A stretch of 64,000 nt of DNA from an uncultured Scytonema sp. (lineage in GTDB: Bacteria > Cyanobacteriota > Cyanobacteriia > Cyanobacteriales > Nostocaceae). Made by a program: the position numbers and the translations under genes. Under the pieces are notes generated by a model. That model had not been told where the DNA came from. It did no database searches and saw nothing but the letters and a program-made list of their open reading frames with translations. Where the stretch lies: assembly GCA_937873135.1 (NCBI GenBank), contig CALMVQ010000368.1, positions 1-64,000 of the forward strand, read 5' to 3'. Below, one piece after another: positions 1 through 7,672 of the stretch (positions are counted from its first letter, which is position 1; each line of letters starts with the position of its first letter).

Positions 1-569
1 GAACCCTTGATTCACTTTTTCCGAGTTTATTCGGTAGGTGCAAGATATAAGTAAATGGTAGATTTATTTCTGCACCCCGTGTATTAGGTGTGCAGAATAT
101 GTTTGTACCTGATAGAGATTGAACCCAGATTCTCTTCAAATAAAAGGGGTTATAAAAATTAATTTTTCCATGAAATATATAGCGAAAAACGCATCAAACT
201 TCATGTTGTCGTGTGATAGGGTTATTGTGACAACAGAATTAATAAGGTTGTTACGCTATCCTTGAAAAACACTGGGCAACAACAGTCAATTCTTCAAACA
301 CAACAAGGTAAAGTCGGACAAGAATCGGCGAGGCAATTAAAGCCCCCGCTAAAGAATAACTCTCAACTTCCAACGAGTAGGTGAAGCTTGCTCAGTTTTT
401 TTCAATTTAGTCTAATCTTAAATTCCGATCAAGACAAGTCTATCAGAGCTTTAGAGTCTTTGCTGAAACCGCTCTTACCTTACTGCCAACCCACGGAAGT
501 AAATGACGCTCTGCAGACTCAATAACGGTAAACTGCGATCGCTAACAACTACTCACAAAGGAACAATTG
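1..569. other. Leader stretch without a convincing gene
   Basis: I see no gene that I can support here. A short open stretch at about 421-525 on the plus strand reads like coding sequence (...RALESLLKPLLPYC...) and ends in TAA, but it has no start and is closed by a stop just upstream, so it may be a gene relic. An AAAGGA Shine-Dalgarno sequence at 557-562 belongs to the next gene. A HIP1-like GCGATCGC lies at about 536-543. Confidence 0.4.
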
Positions 570-1004
570 ATGAAAGACCTTGACCAGAAAAAAACAAACG
601 ACTTACTGAATTCTATCATGGAATTTGAACTCGCTGGAGTAGTACGTTATACCCACTATTCCTTAATGGTGACTGGACCCAACCGGATTCCAATTGTAGA
701 TTTTTTCAAAGCGCAGGCGAATGAATCCTTACTTCATGCCCAACAGGTAGGAGAAATTCTCACTGGTTTAGAGGGGCATCCTACCTTGCGGATTGCGCCT
801 ATCGAGGAAACTTACAAACACAGCGTACAGGATATTTTAGCGGAAAGTCTCAACCATGAGAGAAAAGCTTTGAATCTTTACAAAGATTTGCTCTCAACAG
901 TGGAAGATGCCAGCATTTATCTAGAAGAATTCGCTCGCACCATGATTGGTCAAGAAGAATTGCACAATATCGAAATTAAAAAAATGTTGCGCGATTTTAG
1001 TTGA
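570..1004 (+). CDS. Ferritin-like / bacterioferritin family protein
   Basis: This 144-residue protein is predicted to be a four-helix-bundle ferritin-like protein that binds or stores iron in the cytoplasm. Visible signs are a helix-rich sequence with a typical N-terminal 'MEFELAGVVRYTHYSLM' helix, a middle 'NESLLHAQQVGE' helix and a C-terminal 'GQEELHNIEIKKML' helix carrying an ExxH metal-ligand motif. The length fits the bacterioferritin family. A TTG lies directly before the ATG; I chose ATG at 570 because AAAGGA (557-562) sits seven bases upstream. It is apparently monocistronic and is followed by a hairpin element. Its place beside a metal-uptake locus fits a metal-homeostasis role. Whether it is a true haem-containing bacterioferritin or a Dps/DUF-like ferritin cannot be settled from sequence by eye. 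Confidence 0.8.
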   Translation: MKDLDQKKTNDLLNSIMEFELAGVVRYTHYSLMVTGPNRIPIVDFFKAQANESLLHAQQVGEILTGLEGHPTLRIAPIEETYKHSVQDILAESLNHERKALNLYKDLLSTVEDASIYLEEFARTMIGQEELHNIEIKKMLRDFS

Positions 1005-1069
1005 GAAGAGGCGCAATATAGCAGTTGACTGTTGAGTGTTAACTGTTACAGCCACAAGGAGTTTTTTAC

Positions 1070-1183
1070 AAATTAAATAGGATTGCTTTAGCTTTTAAGT
1101 TCTTTCTTCTAACTTTCTAAATTCCCCATGGGAATTTCAATAGAAAGTACCCACGCTATACTATTGCAATCCTATCTAATTTA
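1070..1183. repeat. Small inverted-repeat element (MITE-like)
   Basis: A 17-base arm at 1070-1086 (AAATTAAATAGGATTGC) is repeated inverted at 1166-1183 with one mismatch. The interior holds a second palindrome, AAATTCCCCATGGGAATTT, at about 1120-1138. There is no ORF inside. The form fits a non-autonomous element of about 114 bp. It could also work as a hairpin downstream of the ferritin-like gene. Confidence 0.55.
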
Positions 1184-1311
1184 TGCTCTCAACCAGACCC
1201 ACACCCCCCACTTTTCCAAAGATATAGATATGCGAATCAGGGGTAGCACGCTCGTGTTGAGAGGAATTCTGACTTCAGAACAATAAGTTTCTACATGAGA
1301 GTCGGTTATTG

Positions 1312-1533
1312 TTACATTATGTAAACACAAAGCACTGGCTGGGGGTTATACCGCAATGAACTCATTCTCAGACATCCAAGGAGAGCGACGGCAGATGTCT
1401 GTACAGTGCAAGTATAGGGTATTGATGGTGCGCTATTTTGGTTGGTAACTGTATTTGTCTGCGGTGTAGCAGTGGTGAAATTTGATTCTGGTGAGGAAGA
1501 ACTACAGCCAATAAGTCCCATCAGGGTGAGAGA
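1312..1533 (-). pseudogene. Fragment of a metal ABC transporter substrate-binding lipoprotein (ZnuA-like)
   Basis: The minus strand carries a short frame with the tail of a lipoprotein signal peptide (SLTLMGLIGC followed by a Ser/Pro/Thr-rich stretch). This is typical of the N-terminus of an exported solute-binding protein. The frame has a stop just upstream of the hydrophobic stretch and loses any recognisable mature domain after about 35 residues. It points away from the ATPase pseudogene at 1624, with a Zur-like box between them, which is the usual layout of a znuA/znuCB locus. I infer a decayed znuA-type gene. The family assignment rests on the lipobox and the context only. Confidence 0.4.
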
Positions 1534-1599
1534 TTATACGCTATTCACGTGGAATTGCAACATGATTGCCGTTGACAATTCGGATTCGTGTCATTATAT

Positions 1600-1614
1600 T
1601 GATTATCATTATTA
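1600..1614. promoter_or_regulatory. Zur/Fur-like operator
   Basis: TGATTATCATTATTA matches the cyanobacterial Zur consensus TGATAATNATTATCA at about 13 of 15 positions. It lies ten bases before the ATPase start at 1624 and between divergent transport-gene remnants. This supports zinc (or Fur-family metal) control of the ancestral locus. Confidence 0.55.
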
Positions 1615-1623
1615 TACCCAAAG

Positions 1624-2515
1624 ATGGTTTTAGAAGTTGAGCATTTAAATGTGAATTACCGAGGGTTAAAGGCTGTTAATGATATTAGTTTTCGCTCTCA
1701 TTCAGGACAAATCGTTGGTGTAATCAGTCCAAATGGAGCGGGTAAAAGCACTCTAGTCAAGGCGATGCTGGGTTTAGTTCCCACCGAAAATGGAGTTGTG
1801 AAGTTTCGCGATCGCGCTTTGATATCATGTCCGGGTACTTACCCATAATTTCCGTAAACACTGCACCCCACCCCCAACCCCGAGAACGCAAGCGGGGAGG
1901 GGAGCTTTGGCGTCAGCCACAAGCGGGGTGGGGTTCAAAGGACGTATGGTTGTGCTACCGGACATGATATGAAACAGCAGTTGCGATCAGTGAGTGGCTT
2001 ACGTACCGCAGCGATCTTCTATTGACTGGGACTATCCCATCACGGTGTGGAGTGTGGTGATGATGGCACGTACAGCACATACAGCCCGGTTTCGTCAACC
2101 CAGTTCCCAATAGGAGAGAAATTGTGAAAGCTGCTCTACATCGGGTAGGGATGCAGATTTGCGTTCTCGTCAAATTGGTGAATTGTCAGGAGGACAGCAA
2201 CAGCGAGTTTTTTTAGCAAGAGCATTAGCACATCAAGCAGAATTATTCTTTTTTGATGAGCCGTTTGTCGGGGTTGACAAAAAGACAGAATCAATCATGT
2301 TTGATGTGTTTTCTGAATTAAAATCTCAAGGTAAAATTCTCTTGGTCATCACTCACGATTTGGGAATGACATTAACGAAGTGTGATTCTTTATTATTATT
2401 GAATAAACAGTTAATTGCTCAGGGTTCACTGAAAGAAGTGGTGACATCTGAGAATTTGCAACGTGCCTATGGAGATATAGCGGATTGCATTTGGATGAGG
2501 TACACCAAATTGTAA
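1624..2515 (+). pseudogene. Broken Zn/Mn ABC transporter ATPase (ZnuC/MntA-like)
   Basis: The N-terminal piece (1624-1821) has the Walker A region (SPNGAGKST, with the usual first Gly replaced by Ser) and ends in KFRDRA. A 149-bp inverted-repeat element then interrupts it. The gene resumes as KQQLRS at about 1972, shifts frame at a GTGAGTG duplication (about 1990), continues with AYVPQRSSIDWDYPITVW, typical of zinc/manganese ATPases, and shifts again near 2120 and 2150. It is open again from 2159 with the ABC signature LSGGQQQR, Walker B (ELFFFDEP) and the H-loop (LVITHD). The last 13 or so codons come from the arm of the hairpin element at 2479. With an insertion and at least three frame changes it cannot make an intact ATPase. 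Confidence 0.85.
1822..1970. mobile_element. 149-bp MITE inserted in the ABC ATPase gene
   Basis: ATATCATGTCCGG (1822-1834) and CCGGACATGATAT (1958-1970) are perfect 13-base terminal inverted repeats. Between them lies a GC-rich palindromic repeat (1861-1936) of a family that is also found at 7821 and 8689. The element interrupts an otherwise continuous ATPase reading frame (KFRDRA / KQQLRS). It has no ORF of its own, so it would need a transposase in trans. Confidence 0.7.
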
Positions 2516-2741
2516 GGGCGAACAACCGTCTCACCAAAAGACTGAAAAATCTGCCAGCCTCATTACAAGTAAGGGGTTTAGAGCCAACGTTGAAGCGGAA
2601 AAATCGCCCCAATTGTCAACTGGTATACAAAAAGAACAACTTTTCATGGGGCGATTTTTCCGGAGGCTGGCAGATTTTTCTAGGTAAAAGCCCAACCGTT
2701 CGCCCCTACAAATGTACTTCACTCAGTTGCAATCCGCTTTA
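2479..2741. repeat. 263-bp long-hairpin element
   Basis: The outer arms pair AGCGGATTGCA...GTAC (from 2479) with GTAC...TGCAATCCGCT (to about 2740). Inside are GTAAGGGCG/CGCCCCTAC, then CTGAAAAATCTGCCAGCCTC against GAGGCTGGCAGATTTTTC, then GCGGAAAAATCGCCCCA against TGGGGCGATTTTTCCGG. Together they could fold as one long stem. The frames open in it are by-products of this symmetry. The left arm supplies the final codons and stop of the ABC ATPase pseudogene, so it inserted into that gene's 3' end. Confidence 0.65.
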
Positions 2742-2849
2742 ATGTCTTATTGTTGAATCGGGAGGAGGTTTAATCCTCTCTCCCAAAGGCTTCCGACTAT
2801 AACTAATCAACCGAAGTAGACATCATACTGGCTAATAGCTAATTGCTGA

Positions 2850-3239
2850 TTAACAGTCTACTAATTCAGGTGTTTGGTTGAGAATTTGACTCTGGATGGA
2901 GATGAAATCTAAGTATGCTCGTGAGTCTAAATTCTGTTGGTGAAAAGCGGCGACATTATGGCAGTTTTGGAATGCCAATTTTATCCCAAAATGGCGCTCG
3001 ACTGTACCGCGAATCGCATCTCCACCCATCATTCGTAATAGTTGCGCTCTGTGTTTTTCCGTTGGTGGTGCAACGCTATGATTAGCCCATTCTTCTCCTC
3101 TGATGAGACGCTCTGCAAGATTTTCGACTATTCCCCAAGCGTAAGGTAATGATTCTCTGATGCTATCAACAAACTCTGCTTCGTTAACCTTACCTGCTTT
3201 TGCTTGGTCAATGAGATGCACGCTAACGTTTAATGACAT
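2850..3239 (-). CDS. Conserved hypothetical protein of the metal-uptake locus
   Basis: This soluble, mainly helical protein of 129 residues has no signal peptide or membrane segment. I do not recognise a named domain. Features seen are an N-terminal SLNVSVHLIDQAKAGKVNEAEFVDSIRESLPYAW helix pair, a HRAQLLRMMGGDAIRGTVERHFG segment, and His/Cys residues (CHNVAAFHQQN) that could bind metal. An AGGAGAG ribosome-binding site lies just before the ATG. It is transcribed away from the permease pseudogene at 3363, and a Zur-like box (3292) lies between them, so metal-dependent control is plausible. It is the only intact ORF left in this locus. Confidence 0.6.
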   Translation of the reverse strand: MSLNVSVHLIDQAKAGKVNEAEFVDSIRESLPYAWGIVENLAERLIRGEEWANHSVAPPTEKHRAQLLRMMGGDAIRGTVERHFGIKLAFQNCHNVAAFHQQNLDSRAYLDFISIQSQILNQTPELVDC

Positions 3240-3291
3240 TTTGCTCTCCTGATTTGTGATTCGTTTTGACAGTGTCTTTTTCCGTGTATAA

Positions 3292-3306
3292 TGATAATCA
3301 TTTTTG
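3292..3306. promoter_or_regulatory. Second Zur/Fur-like operator
   Basis: TGATAATCATTTTTG keeps the left half and centre of TGATAATNATTATCA. It lies in the divergent spacer between the hypothetical gene (start 3239) and the permease pseudogene (start 3363). A weaker right half makes this a less certain site than the one at 1600. Confidence 0.4.
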
Positions 3307-3625
3307 TTTTGAAGCTGGGCGAGATTGTAATAAAAAGTAACATGTATTTGAATTAAAGATTTATGTTAAACGTGCTATTGGAACCGCTACAGTTTGAGTT
3401 TATGCGGAATGCGCTCTTTACTGCGATTATGCTGGGGGTTTTGTGTTCGGTGGTTGGTAGTTATTTGATTGTGCAGCGTATGGGTTTGTTAGGAGATGTG
3501 ATTGCCCATGCTGTGTTACCAGGGCTGGCGATCGCCTTTTTCTTGGGTGTCGATATTTTTCTTGGTGCTTTTATCTGGTGGAACTCTCAGTACATTTTTC
3601 ATCTCACACCTCCTTTGAGACTGGC

Positions 3626-3651
3626 ACTGCACCCCGTTTCGGGGTCAGTGA
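3626..3651. repeat. Subterminal hairpin of the IscB element
   Basis: CACTG-CACCCCG-TTT-CGGGG-T-CAGTG forms an imperfect stem near the element end that lies downstream of iscB. Such subterminal hairpins are what Y1 transposases recognise in IS200/IS605 elements. Confidence 0.5.
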
Positions 3652-3746
3652 TCAGAGGAATGGAGGAGAAATTGTGAGGTGTTCCTTGAATGCTTTTGAG
3701 CAGAAGCTCAAACAATGAAAGGGACAACCGAGCAATTTCTAATCTC

Positions 3747-5033
3747 TTAGACTGCATACGAGTAACCGTCCTTTGCATGAATGCGTTTACAAAACTTGTG
3801 CGTAATTCCTTGTCCCAATCCGTTCCTGGTAGAAATGTTGAAACTACCAGATGAACGAATAGCCACTTTACCAACGTATGTCCCTACCTTTTTACCAGTC
3901 TTGACAATCGCTTTAACGATGTCCCCCGTTTGAAAACCGAAATGTATTTTCTGTCTGGGTACATGTCGATTTGGAAAACCATACTTGTCAGTTCGGCATG
4001 ACTGCCTAGAACCATGCCCAACAGATTGAATAAACAATGGTTTAACACCTTTAATGATTAGTTTTTTTGGGGTAGATAACCCTACTGCTGCTGCATCTAT
4101 CCAATGAGTTTTTTCTAATTCCTGTTGAGTACGGTTGAATTTTGTTAAACCGCCGCTCCCAGTTTCAACTGGTAGTCCTGTTGCTCTCAAGACTTTAAGT
4201 AATTTGAATCTGGTTGCGTTAACAGCCGCAGTGTCAGCAAGAGGTTTCTGGGCTTGAGCTTCAATCTTTTTCAAACGCTCAGGCTCAAACTTGAGAAAAT
4301 CTTTGATATCCTTAGTCCCTTTTTTGATGTTGCATTTCTCACAACTTAAAGTCTGGTTTGAAATTCTATTAGAGCCTCCTTTAGCTCGTGGATGAATGTG
4401 TTCAATCTGTAGAGGTACGTCCTGTTTGTCGCAGTAAGCGCACTTTCTACCAAACTTCTCCAACAAGTACTCACGAGTTTCGTAACCAGCTAATGTACCC
4501 TGTTGATACAATGCGCCTTGAATGTCAGGGTTTTGCAGTCTTTGGGTGTCAAACCTCACTAACTCTTGAGAAATAGCTGTAATTGGCGCAAAATTGATTA
4601 GTTTTTTAACCCATGTTTCTATGTTGTAAACACGGCTCATTAAACTTGGTGGTAGCCACCCCTCTGGACGTTTTCTGTTGTCAAATCGAGCTTGGCGATA
4701 ACGTGTTTTACGATTTCTCCTACCTCTACGTAATTGTCTACGAGAAGTGAGCGATTCTCGAATTGCAAAACCTCTGTGTTGTAATTCGGCAGCAAATGCA
4801 ACTTCGCCAGTTGAATCGTTAACCACTGCTATCCCTGTGGTTTTGGCTCCTGGGTCAATCTTGATTCTTAATGGTTGTACTGGTGCATCCGGACGTGCTT
4901 CTTTTAAGATAATGGTGAATGGATATTGGCGGAAGATTGCGGCTTTACCATTTCTAAGGAGTTGTCTTGCTGTAGCGGGATGAATGGGGTCGAGTGGTCT
5001 TTTTTCGGTGTCAATTACTAATACTTTGGACAA
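3747..5033 (-). CDS. iscB: IscB RNA-guided nuclease (RuvC/HNH)
   Basis: At 428 residues it has the IscB domain order. An N-terminal PLMP-type region (residues 1-50, with LDPIHPATARQLLRNGKAA) is followed by RuvC-I (RIKIDPGAKTTGIAVV, Asp near 59), an arginine-rich bridge helix (RRQLRRGRRNRKTRYR, about 98-113), RuvC-II (ISQELVRFDTQ, Glu near 160) and an inserted HNH domain with two CxxC-type zinc pairs (CAYC...CEKC) and the catalytic IEHIHPRAKGG. RuvC-III (HWIDAAAVG) comes next, then a C-terminal domain. All catalytic residues are present, so it should be active. IscB uses an omega RNA to cut DNA, and the RNA gene lies directly upstream. The start is TTG at 5033, backed by AAGGAGGG just upstream. 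It is not TnpB, which lacks the HNH insertion and has its RNA at the 3' end. Confidence 0.93.
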   Translation of the reverse strand: MSKVLVIDTEKRPLDPIHPATARQLLRNGKAAIFRQYPFTIILKEARPDAPVQPLRIKIDPGAKTTGIAVVNDSTGEVAFAAELQHRGFAIRESLTSRRQLRRGRRNRKTRYRQARFDNRKRPEGWLPPSLMSRVYNIETWVKKLINFAPITAISQELVRFDTQRLQNPDIQGALYQQGTLAGYETREYLLEKFGRKCAYCDKQDVPLQIEHIHPRAKGGSNRISNQTLSCEKCNIKKGTKDIKDFLKFEPERLKKIEAQAQKPLADTAAVNATRFKLLKVLRATGLPVETGSGGLTKFNRTQQELEKTHWIDAAAVGLSTPKKLIIKGVKPLFIQSVGHGSRQSCRTDKYGFPNRHVPRQKIHFGFQTGDIVKAIVKTGKKVGTYVGKVAIRSSGSFNISTRNGLGQGITHKFCKRIHAKDGYSYAV

Positions 5034-5290
5034 TTGTCCCTCCTTGCGGGTGATGTTAGCCTTGACGCTGTTACTAGTCGGTACTTTCTATGCCTGCACT
5101 GCCTCCCAAATGGCTGTTTAACAGGTTCGTTCTAGAGCAAGAAACTGGCTTACGCATCTGTTGGTAGGTTCTTTAACCTTGCTAGTAACGGCTGTGAGGT
5201 GATAACGAGTACGATCCTCTCCCTCACCGTCGGGTCAACTAGGGCTTTTCTCAAGCCCCCACTGTACCCCTCTTAGGTGTCGGTGGTGGG
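5034..5290 (-). ncRNA. IscB omega RNA (HEARO RNA)
   Basis: The roughly 255 bases upstream of iscB are non-coding and highly structured on the minus strand. In RNA order there is a hairpin GGGCUU/AAGCCC (about 5256-5242), a GUGAGG/CCUCAC helix (about 5227 and 5197), and a long-range helix GUUACUAG (5189-5182) with CUAGUAAC (5078-5070). A GGUU-AAAG-AACC hairpin lies inside, and a final palindrome GGACAAUUGUCC reaches into the iscB start. This position and fold match the HEARO class, which is the IscB omega RNA scaffold. The guide segment should lie 5' of about 5290, in the flanking permease DNA. The 5' end is an estimate. Confidence 0.85.
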
Positions 5291-5370
5291 TTGTTGACTA
5301 CCTTATTAAAAAGCAAACTCGATTTGCATAGTTTTCTCTTCGGAGACATTTTAGGTGTCACTCTATCCGA

Positions 5371-5602
5371 TGATGGAGGTAGGGGAGCAAGTGCGTTGCA
5401 CTCCTAGAAGTCGCAAGGAGAGTTTCCCCCGTTGTCGCATAGGAGCGTGGTGGGGTAAAGTGTCTAAGGTAGTTTTAAATGATTCTGCGGATGCTAAACT
5501 TATTTTTTGTATAAATACAAACTTACAAAATTTGCATTTACACTTTAGCGCTAGAGCGCAACTACGAGCTTTTTGAACTCCTGTACGATTATTTATCGTC
5601 TA
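5371..5602. other. Spacer after the permease remnant
   Basis: After LSD of the permease remnant the frame dissolves. I find no continuous gene here and no clear element. Confidence 0.4.
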
Positions 5603-5632
5603 CTCAGCACTCAGCACTCAGCACTCAGCACT
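5603..5632. repeat. Heptamer tandem repeat (CTCAGCA)4
   Basis: Four perfect head-to-tail copies of the seven-base unit CTCAGCA, plus a partial fifth. Short tandem heptamers of this kind (STRR) are common in filamentous cyanobacteria. It lies immediately downstream of the minus-strand gene ending at 5635. Confidence 0.85.
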
Positions 5633-5634
5633 AC

Positions 5635-5931
5635 TTAATGAGGAAGACTACCTTGCAACAGCATCTGCCGTGCTGTTGCTTGACAGTTGGCGCAGGTACA
5701 GCCAAACTGCTGTAGGGCAAGCTGTTTGACTTTTTCATTAAATGTCATTGGTGAAGACAGGGAATCTTCGTGTGAAATCGCTGTGTTGAGTGTTTGAGTG
5801 CCAGTTGGCTGGGAGGTGGGGTTAGCTAGATCCTGGGGTGAAAATTTCTTAGCAAAAGCCGGATGGACATTGAGCAGCGTTAAAGCAAACACGCTGGAAC
5901 CGCAAAGTAAAGCCAGTGCAATTTTATTCAT
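5635..5931 (-). CDS. Small exported protein with a CxCxxC motif
   Basis: This 98-residue protein has a clear Sec signal peptide (KIALALLCGSSVFALTLL, then an A-F-A cleavage region near residue 27). A low-complexity Ser/Thr/Gln-rich middle follows, and a C-terminal helix carries FGCTCANCQATARQ. The CTCANC cysteines could bind metal or form disulfides in the periplasm. The frame opens earlier with GTG, but ATG at 5931 has a GGTGGAAG ribosome-binding site at the right distance. I do not recognise a family. It is apparently a single-gene unit. Confidence 0.55.
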   Translation of the reverse strand: MNKIALALLCGSSVFALTLLNVHPAFAKKFSPQDLANPTSQPTGTQTLNTAISHEDSLSSPMTFNEKVKQLALQQFGCTCANCQATARQMLLQGSLPH

Positions 5932-6154
5932 TACTTCCACCTACGTAATATAGCTTTCAATTGAACCGATCTTAAGCGAAAAAGCGATAATTTGCCATTA
6001 GTCTAAAAGTTAGCACCTGAGATCAGTATGTCTTACCTCCACACCATTTTTACTAAATGGTAAAGTGATATTAACTGATGTAGACTGTCACTTCTCCGTT
6101 TTGGACCTAGTTTGTCCTGGTCTACTTTCAGCCAAAACATTGGAGGCTTTTTTG

Positions 6155-7432
6155 GTGTCAAAAGGGAAAATGGGGTTTTGGTCCGTGTTGGCAGTGGGTA
6201 TAGGGGGTATTGTCGGCGGTATTTTTCCCACAATCGGGCTTGCAGTCCAGCTAACCTCTAAAGGCGCACCAATAGCCTTTGCAATTGCAGGTGTGGTGGT
6301 TCTATTGACTACGTATGCCTACGCCAAACTTTCGGTAGCTTACAAGAGTCGGGGCGGGACAGTAACGTTCTTAAACCAGGCTTTTGGTACAGGGCTGGTA
6401 AGTGGCAGCTTCAATATGATGCTGTGGCTGAGCTATGTAGTCATGCTTTCCCTTTACCTTTCAGCTTTTGGCAGCTACGGAGCCAGTTTCTTTGCCGAAT
6501 CAGATCGGTTCTTTTGGAAGCATTTACTGATTAATGTGGTGATAGTTGGGATCAGCGGATTGAATCTCCTCAGTGCGGATCTTATTGGTAAAGCCCAAAG
6601 CTGGATCGTCGGCTTCAAACTTGGGATACTGTTGTTATTCATTGCTATGGGCATCTGGAGCATTGACTTTGAGCAACTAGAACTGACTGATTTGCCCGAT
6701 ATAGGACCGCTCTTTTCCGGAGCGATGATGATCTTTCTATCTTATGAGGGCTTTGAACTGATCGCCAATACAGCGGAGGACGTTGTCAATCCTATACGTA
6801 CTTTACCACGTGCCTACTATTCGGCTGTGGTCTTCGTCATCCTTCTCTATGTGCTGATTGCAGTGGTTACGGTGGGAACTTTGCCAGTGGAACAGATTGT
6901 GGCTGCACGAGACTACGCTTTGGTGAAAGTAGCTAGACCATTTATGGGGCAGTTTGGTGTCGTTTTGCTGACGATCGCCGCCCTCCTGTCAACCACCTCA
7001 GCAATTAATGCTACGTTTTACGGCTCAGCCCGTCTTAGTTACGTCATCGCCGAATCTAAAAATCTACCGAACGTGTTGGCGAAAAAGGTAATAAACTTGC
7101 AACATGTGGGCTTATTTATGACTAGTGGGCTGACTCTTGTCTTTGCCAACCTGTTTGACCTATCCAGTATATCCACAATGGGTAGCGCGGGATTTCTGTC
7201 GATCTTTGCGGCAGTGAACCTGGCCAATGTTCGGCTCTACCAGCAAACCCAAAGTTATCGATGGATCTCTCTAGTTGCCGCTTTTTCCTGTGTCGCGGCG
7301 ATCATCGTGTTGTGGGAGCGGACTGCACAAACGGACCCACAAACCTTATGGGTTATGATTGTGATGATAGGACTGGCTTTTGGACTTGATTTTGTCTATT
7401 GTTTGTTCACTAACAATAAGTTCCGCCTTTGA
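6155..7432 (+). CDS. APC-superfamily amino acid permease
   Basis: The product is an integral inner-membrane transporter of about 425 residues with 11-12 hydrophobic segments. It starts with the APC signature MGFWSVLAVGIGGIVGGIF and also has KLSVAYKSRGGTVTFLNQAFGTG and FLSYEGFELIANTAEDVVNP, the conserved helix-6 region of the family. The substrate is probably an amino acid or polyamine and cannot be named. The open frame begins at 6065, but GTG at 6155 is preferred: a TGGAGG Shine-Dalgarno lies eight bases upstream (6141-6146) and related proteins begin just before the MGFWSV helix. The gene is separate from both neighbours and is followed by a MITE. Confidence 0.85.
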   Translation: MSKGKMGFWSVLAVGIGGIVGGIFPTIGLAVQLTSKGAPIAFAIAGVVVLLTTYAYAKLSVAYKSRGGTVTFLNQAFGTGLVSGSFNMMLWLSYVVMLSLYLSAFGSYGASFFAESDRFFWKHLLINVVIVGISGLNLLSADLIGKAQSWIVGFKLGILLLFIAMGIWSIDFEQLELTDLPDIGPLFSGAMMIFLSYEGFELIANTAEDVVNPIRTLPRAYYSAVVFVILLYVLIAVVTVGTLPVEQIVAARDYALVKVARPFMGQFGVVLLTIAALLSTTSAINATFYGSARLSYVIAESKNLPNVLAKKVINLQHVGLFMTSGLTLVFANLFDLSSISTMGSAGFLSIFAAVNLANVRLYQQTQSYRWISLVAAFSCVAAIIVLWERTAQTDPQTLWVMIVMIGLAFGLDFVYCLFTNNKFRL

Positions 7433-7447
7433 AGAGCGAGTGCAACT

Positions 7448-7672
7448 CTAGTGCAACAAGGCAAAAGTAAAAAGTCAAAAGGCAAAAGGCAAAAGAAAGA
7501 AATCCTTATATATCAAGCTTTTGGTTTGAAATTTACTGGTAATTTATTTCAACCAGCCTGCACTAGTACAGATCGGCAGAAATAAACCACCCATCTGAAA
7601 TAGTTAAAACCCTTACAAAATAAGGTTCTTTCTTTTTACTTTTTACTTTTTACTTTTGCCTTGTTGTACTAG
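7448..7672. mobile_element. 225-bp MITE with 27-bp terminal inverted repeats
   Basis: The left end CTAGTGCAACAAGGCAAAAG continues TAAAAAG and is repeated inverted at the right end (to 7672) with one change (GTGC to GTAC). A/G-rich tandem hexamers (GGCAAA, GTAAAAA) follow the ends inward. The AT-rich centre has no ORF. It sits just downstream of the permease. Confidence 0.65.

Larger units (their letters stand above)
3578..5290 (-). mobile_element. Non-autonomous IS200/IS605-like element carrying iscB and its omega RNA
   Basis: The element spans the iscB ORF, its upstream omega RNA and a downstream region with a subterminal hairpin (3626-3651). The ends are defined by loss and return of the permease reading frame on either side. 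No TnpA (Y1 transposase) gene lies inside, so any movement would need TnpA in trans. The boundaries are accurate to perhaps 15 bases. Confidence 0.7.
3363..5370 (+). pseudogene. Zn/Mn ABC transporter permease split by an IscB element (ZnuB/MntB-like)
   Basis: The N-terminal part (3363-3577) encodes the first helices of an ABC-3 family permease: FMRNALFTAIMLGVLCSVVG, RMGLLGDVIAHAVLPG and FFLGVDIFLGAF. The frame then runs into the IscB element and stops at 3677. Beyond the element (from about 5291) the same protein reappears in frame as LLKSKLDLHSFLFGDILGVTLSD up to about 5370, and then fails again. About 45-50 codons expected between the two pieces are missing, so insertion was accompanied or followed by deletion. 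The remaining C-terminal helices are absent. Zinc against manganese specificity is not settled; the Zur-like boxes favour zinc. Confidence 0.8.

Noticed and set aside
421-525. Short coding-like frame before the ferritin-like gene
   Set aside because: No start codon in frame after the upstream stop and no recognisable domain; kept only as a possible relic.
1442-1633. 63-codon plus-strand ORF before the ABC ATPase
   Set aside because: It is antisense to the lipoprotein remnant and spans the Zur-like box; no ribosome-binding site.
2485-2742. Opposing ORFs in the 2479-2741 region
   Set aside because: Both strands are open because the DNA is a long inverted repeat; neither shows codon structure or a start signal.
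3747-5033. TnpB or Cas9 fragment
   Set aside because: An HNH domain sits within RuvC, which excludes TnpB; the length, the missing REC lobe and the upstream omega RNA exclude Cas9. IscB fits.
5603-5632. Possible CRISPR array
   Set aside because: The repeats are seven bases, contiguous and without spacers: a simple heptamer tandem repeat. No cas genes are present.
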